From: Lysobacter sp. M2-1
Lineage (GTDB): Bacteria > Pseudomonadota > Gammaproteobacteria > Xanthomonadales > Xanthomonadaceae
Direction of reading: 5' to 3'
Assembly: GCF_022662495.1 (NCBI RefSeq)
Contig: NZ_JAKPBU010000002.1
Coordinates: 62,001 to 126,000, forward strand
Length of the DNA stretch: 64,000 nucleotides
A program made the translations under genes and the position numbers. Below, in pieces: positions 8,226 through 16,120 of the stretch. The notes beneath the pieces were generated by a model that saw only the letters and a program-made list of their open reading frames with translations, was not told where the DNA came from and made no database searches. Numbering within the stretch: the first letter of the stretch is position 1; each line of letters starts with the position of its first letter.

Positions 8226-10417
8226 CAGAAGAACAGCCTGACCCCGGCGCTGATGTTGCGTCCCGGTAGCGGTGCGAGATCCTTCAGGAACGAGGTATGC
8301 GGACGCGCCTCTTCGTCCAGCAGGTTGCTGCCGTCGACGAACAACTCCCAGGCGTTGCCGCCGGGGGTGTCGAGATGCCAGGCAACGTTCGCGTTGACCA
8401 GCGTGTAGCCCGCGGTTTCGGATTCGAAGTCGGCCACATTGTCCTGGCGCGCATAGCGCACCGCGCCGGCACCCGCGCGCCAGTGCTCGCCTTCCCAACG
8501 CAACTCGCCGCCCACGCGCCAGGGTGCGATCCGCGGCAGGTTGCCCGACAGCGCGATCTCGGCCGTGTAGTCGTGGGTGTGATCATCGTGCGGCACCGAG
8601 AAGGCGACCTCGCGCGTGCCGTCGCCGGTCAGGCGTCCGCGCACCAGGTCGCCGAAGGCGCGCAGACTCCATCGGCCGGTGTCGTTGTCGAGGAAGGTCC
8701 ACTGCAGCTCGGCTTCGGCGCCGGTAAAGCGCGCATCGCCCTGGTTCCAGACACGCGCCGGCGTGCCATCGTCCTCCACCCCGGTATCGGCCAGATAAAC
8801 GAAGTCGGTGTAGTCCACCGCATAGACGGATGCGCCGATCTTGATCGGGCCGTGGTGCCAGTGCGCGCCGATCTCGGCGCGATTGGCGGTTTCCACATCC
8901 AGATCCGGATTGCCGAATTCGAAGCTCTGGGTGGCCACGTGCAGGCCGTTGGAATACAGCTCCTCGGCGGTGGGCGAGCGCTGCGCGCGGTCGAGGCCGA
9001 AGGACAGATGCAGGTCCTCGTCCAGGTTCCAACGCGCAGATGCGGACAAACTGGTGGCGCTGAAATCGCGCGATGGTCCGATCGCCTCATCCGCATCGAC
9101 GTCGACGCTGTTGCGGTCGTGGCGTGCGCCCAGCTCGAGGTCCACTGGTCCGAAGCTGCGCCTGCCCATCCAGAACAGGCCGATATCGCGCGACTGCGAG
9201 GCAGGCACGAAGGCTTCGTCGCCGATGGCGCGGAAGTCGCGGTCCGACGCCTGCAGCCCGAATGCGCCGTCCCAGCCGGCCCAGCCGCGATGCGCCAGTT
9301 CCACCCGAGCTTCGGTGCTGTCGTTGTCGAATACGGTGCCGACTTGCTGGCCTTCGTATTCGGTATGGGTGTATTCGTTGCGCGCCAGCTTCACCCGCAG
9401 CGTATCGAACGCGCCCAGTCCGTTCAGGCCGCCGCGCAGTTCGCTGCGGCGCTGATCCATGAGGATGTGCACGGGGCCTTCTTCTTCGGCTCCGGCTTCG
9501 ACCTCACCCTCCTCATGTTCCTCGTGTTCGTGCGCATGTCCGGGCACGCCGTAGCGGGTGTTGAACAGGCTGGCGCCGACGCCGAGGAAGCCGCGCTCGC
9601 CGACGTAGGAGACGCCAAGCGCACCGCTGTCGGTGCGCACGAAGCTGTTGGGCAGCACGCCATGGGCCTCTTCCTCTTCCTCGTGGCCCTCTTCCTCGCC
9701 TTCTTCCTGTTCGCTGGCGCGCATTGCCGCGCTCTCGGCGTAACCCGGGATGTCGTAGTCGCCGGTTTCGCGATGCAACGCGTCGGCGTGGAACACGAAA
9801 TGTCCGGAGGCGCTGGTGCCGTCGACGCGCACCATGCCGGTCTTCTCGCTGTTGACGCTGCCGGCGCGCAGTTCGGCGCGGCCCTCGAACGGATCTTCGG
9901 TGGCTGCCTCGGGAATGCGACCGTCGACGACGTTGACCGCGCCGCCGATGGCGCCGCTGCCGTAGAGCAGGGTGGAGGGGCCTTTGAGCACCTCGATCTG
10001 GTTGGCCAGGAACGGCTCGATCGAGACGGCATGGTCCACGCTCACCGTGGACACGTCGCCGGAGGACAGGCCGTCGCTGAGCACCTGCACGCGCGCGCCG
10101 TCCATGCCGCGGATGATCGGACGCCCGACGCCCGGCCCGAAGTACGAGGACTGCACGCCCGGCAGGCGGTTCACGGTTTCGCCCAGTGAATTGGCCTTGG
10201 CCTCGTCCAGACGTGCGCCGGCCAGCACCTCGACCGGCCGCGCCAGGTCCTCGGCCGTCTGCGGCAGCGGTGTGGCCCGGACCACGACGGCGGACAGGTC
10301 CTTGACCTCGTCATGGCGGGCATCCTCCTGGGCCAGTGCCGGCGCGGTGGCCAGGGCCAGGAGGATGGCGGCGGACAGTGGGCCGGGGCGGGAGAGAACG
10401 CAGGGGCGTACGGGCAT
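8225..10417 (-). CDS. znuD: TonB-dependent receptor, probable zinc (ZnuD-type)
   Basis: This is a 730-residue outer-membrane receptor. A signal peptide (LSAAILLALATAPALAQ) is followed by a TonB box-like DLSAVVVRA, a plug domain (about 55-165, with LPGVQSSYFGPGVGRPIIRG), and a 22-strand barrel ending in aromatic LFF. Two extracellular-loop-like segments are rich in Glu and His (236-252, with GEEEGHEEEEEAHG, and 293-315, with GHAHEHEEHEEG). Such loops are typical of ZnuD zinc receptors. A Zur-box-like site lies 23 bp upstream of the start. The next gene, DUF2938, overlaps its stop by one base. Confidence 0.87.
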   Translation of the reverse strand: MPVRPCVLSRPGPLSAAILLALATAPALAQEDARHDEVKDLSAVVVRATPLPQTAEDLARPVEVLAGARLDEAKANSLGETVNRLPGVQSSYFGPGVGRPIIRGMDGARVQVLSDGLSSGDVSTVSVDHAVSIEPFLANQIEVLKGPSTLLYGSGAIGGAVNVVDGRIPEAATEDPFEGRAELRAGSVNSEKTGMVRVDGTSASGHFVFHADALHRETGDYDIPGYAESAAMRASEQEEGEEEGHEEEEEAHGVLPNSFVRTDSGALGVSYVGERGFLGVGASLFNTRYGVPGHAHEHEEHEEGEVEAGAEEEGPVHILMDQRRSELRGGLNGLGAFDTLRVKLARNEYTHTEYEGQQVGTVFDNDSTEARVELAHRGWAGWDGAFGLQASDRDFRAIGDEAFVPASQSRDIGLFWMGRRSFGPVDLELGARHDRNSVDVDADEAIGPSRDFSATSLSASARWNLDEDLHLSFGLDRAQRSPTAEELYSNGLHVATQSFEFGNPDLDVETANRAEIGAHWHHGPIKIGASVYAVDYTDFVYLADTGVEDDGTPARVWNQGDARFTGAEAELQWTFLDNDTGRWSLRAFGDLVRGRLTGDGTREVAFSVPHDDHTHDYTAEIALSGNLPRIAPWRVGGELRWEGEHWRAGAGAVRYARQDNVADFESETAGYTLVNANVAWHLDTPGGNAWELFVDGSNLLDEEARPHTSFLKDLAPLPGRNISAGVRLFF

Positions 10418-10439
10418 CAGGCTTGGTCTTGTTGGATGA

Positions 10440-10462
10440 GTGATGTTATATTATTACCATTC
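10440..10462. promoter_or_regulatory. Candidate Zur box in a divergent promoter
   Basis: The 23-base site contains ATGTTATATTATTACCATTC. Aligned by eye to the enterobacterial Zur consensus (GAAATGTTATA-N-TATAACATTTC) it matches 17 of 22 defined positions. It lies 23 bp from the receptor start on one side and 33 bp from the MerC-family start on the other, so a single repressor could cover both promoters. A zur-type gene is present at 4633. Confidence 0.75.
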
Positions 10463-10494
10463 CAGCGCACCTGCCCGTCAACAGCCCGGAAGTC

Positions 10495-10905
10495 ATGCCC
10501 GACCTGCACCGCCACCACTGGCTCGATCGCTTCGGCGCCATGGGCTCGCTCATGTGCGCGCTGCACTGCGCGCTGCTGCCAGTCGTGATCGCGGCGCTGC
10601 CGTCGCTGGGGATTGCGAGTTGGCTGAGCGATGGCTTCGAGCGGGGCTTCGTGCTCTTCGCCACGCTGCTGGGCGTCTTCAGCCTGCTCTGGGGCTACCG
10701 GCGCCATCGTGTGGTGCGGGCACTGGGGCTGCTGCTGCCAGGACTGGCGATCCTGTGGCTGGGCGTGCTGTACCAGCCGTTGCACGAGACCGTGGTGCCT
10801 CACGCCGTGGCCATGACCCTGGGTGGAACCCTGGTCGGCCTGGGACATCTGGTGAATCTGCGGCTCAACCACGGCCACGTGCACGATGCTTCCTGCGCGC
10901 ATTGA
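10495..10905 (+). CDS. MerC-family membrane protein
   Basis: This is a 136-residue inner-membrane protein with about four helices and the MerC-domain signature. The Cys pair is in SLMCALHCALLPVV (first helix) and the ends are His-rich (LHRHHWLD at the start, HGHVHDASCAH at the end). MerC proteins were described in mercury uptake, but no mer genes are nearby. Shared Zur-box control with a zinc receptor suggests a role in zinc passage or sensing across the inner membrane (inference). Confidence 0.8.
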   Translation: MPDLHRHHWLDRFGAMGSLMCALHCALLPVVIAALPSLGIASWLSDGFERGFVLFATLLGVFSLLWGYRRHRVVRALGLLLPGLAILWLGVLYQPLHETVVPHAVAMTLGGTLVGLGHLVNLRLNHGHVHDASCAH

Positions 10906-11137
10906 TCCTTGCTGCGCACGGATCAATCCCAAAGTTCGCTGCGCGAACCTTGGTCCCGGCCATGCGCTGTCAAACCCTGCCCCTTCAGGGCGCCCCCGTA
11001 CTAAGAGGGCTATAGGGCCGGCCCTGATGCACCGGGTATCCTGATGGGCCAACGCGGGCCCCAGCCCGGCTTTTCCTTTAGAATGCGCGCCTTTCCGCAC
11101 CCGCGCGCGGATCCACAGATCGCAGGAGTACGACACC

Positions 11138-11317
11138 ATGGGCAAGGGCGACCGCAAGACCGCCAAGGGCAAGCGCTACAACTCGAGCTACGGCAATGCC
11201 CGCTCGCACGTGGCTACCAAGGCCACCGGCAGCGCCAGCGCGCCGGTCGCCAAGAAGGCAGCCGCCACCAAGGCGCCGGCCAAGAAGGTCGTGGCGAAGA
11301 AGGCGGCTGCCAGGTAA
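11138..11317 (+). CDS. 30S ribosomal protein THX
   Basis: This is a 59-residue very basic protein beginning MGKGDRKTAKGKRYNSSYG, the recognisable THX (Thx) ribosomal signature. It ends in an Ala/Lys-rich tail (PAKKVVAKKAAAR) as in xanthomonad homologues. A strong ribosome site (GCAGGAG) precedes the ATG, and a rho-independent terminator follows 26 bp after the stop. Confidence 0.9.
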   Translation: MGKGDRKTAKGKRYNSSYGNARSHVATKATGSASAPVAKKAAATKAPAKKVVAKKAAAR

Positions 11318-11342
11318 GCACCCGGCCTTCGCCTTCGGACCG

Positions 11343-11374
11343 AAAAGCCCCGCTGATGCGGGGCTTTGTTTTTT
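11343..11374 (+). terminator. Rho-independent terminator after THX
   Basis: The stem AAAGCCCCGC / GCGGGGCTTT has a TGAT loop and is followed by TGTTTTTT. It closes the THX transcript. Confidence 0.9.
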
Positions 11375-11407
11375 CGGCATCCTGCGGGACCGCGCCCGCA
11401 CCACGGG

Positions 11408-12601
11408 TCATTTCGCCCCGGCTTCGACTTCCGCCCACACACGTAGCAGGTTGCCGCCCAGGATCTTGCGGATGTCGGCGTCCTCGTAGCCGCGCGCCTG
11501 CAGGCCCGCGACCAGATGGGAGTAATCGGCGACCGTCTTGAGTTCGCTCGCCAGCTCGCCACCGACGCCGTCGAAGTCCGAGCCGATGCCGACGTGGTCA
11601 ACGCCCATCAGCTTCACCCCGTGATCGATCTGGTCGAGCACCTGATCCAGCGTGCTGGTTCCCGGCGGATGCGCGGCTTCCCATGCCTTGTCGAACGCCT
11701 CGCGCGATTCTTCCGGCTTGCCCTGCGCCTTGAGCGCGGCATTGCGTCGGTCGAAATCGGCGACGGCGCGAAAACGCGCCTGGGTGGTGGCGGCGCTCGC
11801 CGGATCGATGAACGCGGTGCCGAACGGCACCTGCACCACGCCGCCCTTGGCCGCCACGGCCTTGGCGATCTCGTCGCTGATGTTGCGCTCGAAATCGGGA
11901 GTGAAGTGGCGGAATGCGGAATGACTGGCGATCACCGGCACCCGGCTCAGTACGATCGCCTCCTTGGCCGAGGCATCGCCCAGATGCGAGACGTCGACCA
12001 TGATCCCGAGCCGGTTCATCTCGCGCACCGCCTCGCGGCCGAGTGGGCTGAGCCCGTTCCACTTTTTCTCCAGCGCGTACGACGAATCGGCCATGCGGTT
12101 GTTGGCGCTGTGGGCGAGGGTGATGTAACGCACGCCGCGGTCGAAGAAGAACTTCACGTTTTCCAGCTTGTCGCCGAGCGGGGCGCCGTTCTCCATGCCC
12201 AGGGGCAGCAGCACGCGGCCGCCCTGCGCGAGCCGGTCGGCATCGCCCGGTGAGGTGAGGATCGCGAACTTGTCGGGGTGGCGCTGCACCAGGGCTTCCA
12301 CGCCGTCGATCATCGCGTTGGCCACCTGCCAGGCGCTGCCGTCCTCGTCCTGCTTGGGCGAGGTGTAGATCGACATGAAGGCCACATCCAGGCCGCCGGC
12401 GCGCGCCTTGGAATAATCGAACTCGCGATCCTTGGCTTCGTTCCCGAGGTCGGCCCATTTCTCGGTGAGGATGCCTGGCGCATCGATATGGGTGTCGACG
12501 ATCACCGCCTCCTGCGCGAGCCGCTGCGCCGCCTCGGGCGCCTGTGCGGCGAAGGCCGGGGAGCCCAGCAGGCAGGCGAGGGCGAGCATGGTGCGGAGCA
12601 T
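11408..12601 (-). CDS. Membrane dipeptidase (peptidase M19), exported
   Basis: This is a 397-residue zinc dipeptidase of the renal dipeptidase family. After the signal peptide LRTMLALACLLGSPAFA the first metal motif is IVDTHIDAPG. Later motifs include LTLAHSANNR-like TLAHSANN, MVDVSHLGD, VIASHSAFRHF and GIGSDFDGVGG. The start at 12601 is preferred because AAAGGA lies 5 bp upstream; earlier in-frame ATGs at 12616 and 12631 lack a ribosome site. The enzyme probably cleaves dipeptides in the periplasm. It stands alone. Confidence 0.92.
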   Translation of the reverse strand: MLRTMLALACLLGSPAFAAQAPEAAQRLAQEAVIVDTHIDAPGILTEKWADLGNEAKDREFDYSKARAGGLDVAFMSIYTSPKQDEDGSAWQVANAMIDGVEALVQRHPDKFAILTSPGDADRLAQGGRVLLPLGMENGAPLGDKLENVKFFFDRGVRYITLAHSANNRMADSSYALEKKWNGLSPLGREAVREMNRLGIMVDVSHLGDASAKEAIVLSRVPVIASHSAFRHFTPDFERNISDEIAKAVAAKGGVVQVPFGTAFIDPASAATTQARFRAVADFDRRNAALKAQGKPEESREAFDKAWEAAHPPGTSTLDQVLDQIDHGVKLMGVDHVGIGSDFDGVGGELASELKTVADYSHLVAGLQARGYEDADIRKILGGNLLRVWAEVEAGAK

Positions 12602-12661
12602 GTGCGGTCCTTTCATCTGGTTCGCCCGCATTGTGCGACAAACCGCCGGGCCGCCGGAGAG

Positions 12662-13894
12662 CTAGGCGACGCGTTGGCCGGCGGCATAGACGCAAAGCGC
12701 CAGGTTTCCGCCCAGCCAGTAGCACAGTTCGGCCGGATGGCGGATGCGCCAGTGCACGAAGTCGGCACGCAGGCCGTGGCGCAGCACGCCGCGGTCGTGC
12801 AGCCCCAGTGCGCGCGCGCCGTTGACCGTTGCGCCGCGCAGCGCTTCCTCGGGTGTGAGCCGGAAATGCGTGCAGGCCAGCTGCATCGCCTGGCGCAGCG
12901 ACTGCAGCGGCGAGGTGCCGGGATTGCAGTCGGTGGCGACCGCGATCGGCACGCCCCGCGCATGGAATTCGGCCACCGGCGGCAGGGTGGTTTCGCGCAG
13001 GACATGGAACGCGCCGGGCAGCAGCACCGCGACGGTGCCGGCTTCGGCCATGGCGTGCACTCCGGCTTCCGAGGTGTACTCGACATGGTCTGCCGACAGG
13101 CCGCCGAATTCGGCCACCAGCGCCGCTCCGGCACCGTCGCTCAACTGGTCGGCGTGGAGTTTGACCGGCAGCCCCAGCGCACGGGCGGCTTCGAACACGC
13201 GCCGCGTCTGCGCGGCGGTGAATCCGATGCGCTCGCAGAACGCATCCACCGCATCCACCAGTCCTTCGGCGTGCAGCCGCGGCAGCCATTCGACGACGGC
13301 ATCAATGTAGCCGTCCGGATCGCCGGCGAACTCCGGCGGCAACGCATGCGCACCGAGGAAGGTGGTGCGCACGCCCACCTGCAGGCGCTCGCCCAGCTGG
13401 CGTGCGACCCGCAGCATCTTGCGTTCGTTGTCGAAGTCCAGGCCGTAGCCGGATTTGATCTCCACCGTGGTCACGCCATCGGCGATCAGCGCCTGCAGGC
13501 GAGGCGACGATTCCCTCGTCAGATCCGCTTCGCTCGCCGCGCGGGTGGCGCGCACGGTCGACACGATCCCGCCGCCGGAGCGTGCGATTTCCTCGTAGCT
13601 GGCACCTTGCAGGCGCTGTTCGAACTCGGCGGCGCGGTCGCCGGCAAACACCAGATGGGTATGGCAGTCGACCAGCCCTGGGGTAATCCAACCGTCGGTC
13701 TCGATCACCTCGTCGGCAAGCGACGCGGGCGCGCCTGGCAGTGCAGTGCGGGCGCCCACGAACGTGAAAACCCCGTCCTTCCAACCCAGCGCTGCATTGT
13801 CGATCGCGCCGTAGCCCCCATCGCCATCCAGGGTGGCCAGCGAAGCGCCGAGGATCAGGCCGTCCCAGGGCTCAGTCGCCACCGCCCCCTCCAT
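12662..13894 (-). CDS. hutI: Imidazolonepropionase
   Basis: HutI opens the imidazolone ring to N-formimino-L-glutamate, the third step of histidine breakdown. The 410 residues show the amidohydrolase motif [13 protein letters not shown], the HutI-specific [31 protein letters not shown] and the metal Asp in [10 protein letters not shown]. The start at 13894 leaves a 23-bp overlap with an upstream small membrane-protein gene. The gene is separated from hutF (divergent) and from hutU, which is about 7 kb away. Confidence 0.94.
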   Translation of the reverse strand: MEGAVATEPWDGLILGASLATLDGDGGYGAIDNAALGWKDGVFTFVGARTALPGAPASLADEVIETDGWITPGLVDCHTHLVFAGDRAAEFEQRLQGASYEEIARSGGGIVSTVRATRAASEADLTRESSPRLQALIADGVTTVEIKSGYGLDFDNERKMLRVARQLGERLQVGVRTTFLGAHALPPEFAGDPDGYIDAVVEWLPRLHAEGLVDAVDAFCERIGFTAAQTRRVFEAARALGLPVKLHADQLSDGAGAALVAEFGGLSADHVEYTSEAGVHAMAEAGTVAVLLPGAFHVLRETTLPPVAEFHARGVPIAVATDCNPGTSPLQSLRQAMQLACTHFRLTPEEALRGATVNGARALGLHDRGVLRHGLRADFVHWRIRHPAELCYWLGGNLALCVYAAGQRVA

Positions 13895-14120
13895 CGCCGG
13901 CCCCGCAATCGCCGCCCCCGAACGAACCGGCGCAATCGTGCGCACCGTGTGCGCCGCCTCCGGTACCCGACACGATTGCCGGGCCGCTCGCGTCGCTGCT
14001 GCCGAATTCGGGGGCGTCGGCGCGTTCGACGTGGCGGCGCACGAGCAGCGCAAACACGCCTGCGGCCACGATCACCGCCACCACGACGCCAAGCAGACTC
14101 GTGTCCACGACGTATCCCAT
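13872..14120 (-). CDS. Small membrane protein with Gly/Cys-rich tail
   Basis: The 82-residue product has one strong membrane helix ([21 protein letters not shown]). A polar linker follows, then a tail rich in Gly, Cys, Asp and His ([20 protein letters not shown]). It overlaps the hutI start by 23 bp on the same strand and is probably expressed with it. No known family was recognised. Cys and Asp in a Gly-rich tail could bind metal, but this is only a composition argument. Confidence 0.55.
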   Translation of the reverse strand: MGYVVDTSLLGVVVAVIVAAGVFALLVRRHVERADAPEFGSSDASGPAIVSGTGGGAHGAHDCAGSFGGGDCGAGDGGGGGD

Positions 14121-14170
14121 CCGGTTCCGACGCGGTAGCCTAGCGCATCCCACCGCGCAGCCGTGGCCGC

Positions 14171-15436
14171 ATGTCCGAACATACGAACGCCGACGCCGCG
14201 AACAAGGCCGGGATAACGCGCGTGGCCGATGGCTGGCGCACGCCCGGCATCGCCAACCTGCATTCGCATGCCTTCCAGCGGGCGATGGCGGGCCTGGCCG
14301 AACGCCAGACCCATCCTGAAGACAGCTTCTGGACCTGGCGCGAGACGATGTACCGGTTCGCCGCGCGCTTCGATCCGGACACGCTGCACGCGGTGGCCGC
14401 GCAGCTGTACGTGGAGATGCTCGAAGCCGGTTACACCACGGTCTGCGAGTTCCATTACCTGCATCACGCGCCCGACGGCGGGCCGTATGCCGTGCCGACT
14501 GCGATGTCCGATGCGCTCATCGCCGCCGCGCGCGAAGCCGGCATCCGCCTGACCCTGCTGCCGGTGCTGTACATGAGCGGCGGTTTCGATGGGCGCGCGC
14601 TGTCCGATCGCCAGCAGCGCTTCGGCCACAATGTCGAGGGCTACCTGCGCCTGTTCGAAACCCTGCACGCGCACCAGGACGCCACGCTGCGCGTGGGATG
14701 CGCCCTGCACAGCCTGCGCGCGGTGCCGCGGGCCGCGATGCAGGCCGTGCTGGAGGCGCTGCCGCGTGATTGCCGGATCCATATCCACATCGCAGAGCAG
14801 GTGGGCGAAGTGCAGGATTGCATCGCCATCCGCAATGCGCGTCCGGTGGAATGGCTGCTGGCCAATGCGCAGGTCGATCCGCGCTGGACGCTGGTGCATG
14901 CGACCCATCTGGACGCTGCCGAGATCGCGGGGATCGCCAGTTCCGGCGCAACCGTGGCGATCTGCCCGACCACCGAAGCCAATCTCGGCGATGGCCTGTT
15001 CCCGCTGCGCGCGTTCCTGGATGCGGGTGGCGCATGGGGCATCGGTTCGGATTCGCACATCTCGGTCTCGCCGGTGGAAGAACTACGCTGGCTCGAGTAC
15101 GGACAACGGCTGGCGACCCGGCACCGCAACGTCGCAGTGGCCGCCGATTCGCCCAGCGTGGGCGTGACCCTGCTGAGCGGCGTGGCGGGAAGCAGTGCGA
15201 ATGCAACGGGATTCGGCGACACGGGCGATCACATCGTGCTCGATGCCACAGCCCCGCTTCTCGCGGGTGCAGCGCAGGCCGATGTCGCCGATCGCTGGAT
15301 CTTCAGCGGCAACCGCAGCGTGGTGCGCGAAGTCAGCGTCGCGGGACAGACGGTCGTCAGCGCTGGCCGGCATCGCGACCACGAGCGCATCGCAGAACGC
15401 TATCGCAGCGCGATGTCGAAGTTGTTGTCGGCATAG
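14171..15436 (+). CDS. hutF: Formimidoylglutamate deiminase, short N-terminus
   Basis: HutF deiminates N-formimino-L-glutamate to N-formylglutamate in the five-step histidine pathway. Motifs include PGIANLHSHAFQRAMAGLA (metal HxH), TWRETMYRFA, HIHIAEQVGEVQDC and GSDSHISVSPVEELRWLEYG. At 421 residues it lacks about 35-40 N-terminal residues that usually form part of the small beta domain. The ATG at 14171 is the only plausible start because the frame is not open with homology upstream. It is divergent from the hutI side. Confidence 0.9.
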   Translation: MSEHTNADAANKAGITRVADGWRTPGIANLHSHAFQRAMAGLAERQTHPEDSFWTWRETMYRFAARFDPDTLHAVAAQLYVEMLEAGYTTVCEFHYLHHAPDGGPYAVPTAMSDALIAAAREAGIRLTLLPVLYMSGGFDGRALSDRQQRFGHNVEGYLRLFETLHAHQDATLRVGCALHSLRAVPRAAMQAVLEALPRDCRIHIHIAEQVGEVQDCIAIRNARPVEWLLANAQVDPRWTLVHATHLDAAEIAGIASSGATVAICPTTEANLGDGLFPLRAFLDAGGAWGIGSDSHISVSPVEELRWLEYGQRLATRHRNVAVAADSPSVGVTLLSGVAGSSANATGFGDTGDHIVLDATAPLLAGAAQADVADRWIFSGNRSVVREVSVAGQTVVSAGRHRDHERIAERYRSAMSKLLSA

Positions 15437-15449
15437 CCAGATCCCTTCC

Positions 15450-15516
15450 GTAGGAGCGCCGCTTCGGCGCGACCAGGGTGCCTGGATAGCGGCCGCGCCG
15501 AACAGGTGCTCCTACG
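15450..15516. repeat. REP-like hairpin after hutF
   Basis: GTAGGAGCGCCGCTTCGGCG (from 15450) pairs with a right arm ending GTGCTCCTACG (to 15516). It is a variant of the window's GTAGGAGCG family located just after the hutF stop. Confidence 0.7.
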
Positions 15517-15548
15517 TGGGCGATACAGAACACCGAATGGCTGGGACG

Positions 15549-15609
15549 CAGGTCGGCCCTACGCGGCCGACGCTCGAGCGTCACGCGTCGGGGGCCGCCC
15601 CGACCTACC
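15549..15609. repeat. Second repeat hairpin (AGGTCGG type)
   Basis: The arms CAGGTCGGCCCTACGCGGCC and a partner ending GCCCCGACCTAC flank GACGCTCGAGCGTC, itself a palindrome. Related AGGTCGG arms occur at 17737-17809 and, degenerate, near 59090-59150. The right arm overlaps the stop codon of ogt at 15605. Confidence 0.6.
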
Positions 15610-16120
15610 CGAACAGTTCGGCGGGCTCGCGCGGCAGCGCACCTTCCAATCGCAGCAGGAAGGCCTTCGTCGGCAGCCCGCCGCCGAAGCCGGTGAGCGC
15701 GCCGTCGGCGCCGATCACACGGTGGCAGGGCAGGACGATGGGAATCGGATTGCGGCCGTTGGCAGCGCCGACCGCGCGCACCGCTTCGGGCTTGCCGATG
15801 GACCTGGCCACATCGCGATAACTCCACGTGTCGCCATAGGGAATCCGGGCCAGCGTGCTCCAGACCTCGCGCTGGAACGGCGTGCCCAGCGGCGCAAGCG
15901 GCACATCGAAGCTGCGGCGTGTCCCGGCGAAGTACTCATCCAGCTGGCGTTGCGCGTCGCGTAGCACGGCGTTGTCGCCTTCATGCCAGTCCGCGTCGCG
16001 CCGCACCGGATGCCGGTTGCGTTGGAATTCGATCGCGACCAACGCATCGTCCGATGCGGCGAGCAACAGCGGGCCGACCGGGCTGTCGACATGGCGCCAC
16101 GCGATCGCACGGGTTGCCAT
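15605..16120 (-). CDS. ogt: Methylated-DNA--protein-cysteine methyltransferase
   Basis: This suicide enzyme removes alkyl groups from O6-alkylguanine. The acceptor cysteine is C132 in LPCHRVIG, preceded by AVRAVGAANGRNPIPIV and the helix-turn-helix region TWSYRDVARSIG. Length (171) is typical of Ogt. Its ATG shares a base with the stop of the upstream Ada-AlkA gene, so the two repair enzymes form a coupled operon. Start 16120 is the family-like MATRAIAWRHVDSPVG. Confidence 0.94.
   Translation of the reverse strand: MATRAIAWRHVDSPVGPLLLAASDDALVAIEFQRNRHPVRRDADWHEGDNAVLRDAQRQLDEYFAGTRRSFDVPLAPLGTPFQREVWSTLARIPYGDTWSYRDVARSIGKPEAVRAVGAANGRNPIPIVLPCHRVIGADGALTGFGGGLPTKAFLLRLEGALPREPAELFG

Noticed and set aside
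8297-10189. 630-codon plus-strand frame opposite the TonB receptor
   Set aside because: Antisense shadow; the receptor frame has a signal peptide, plug and barrel motifs.
10495-10905. Mercury resistance locus
   Set aside because: Only a MerC-type protein is present; there is no merR, merA, merP or merT, and the promoter carries a Zur-box-like site.
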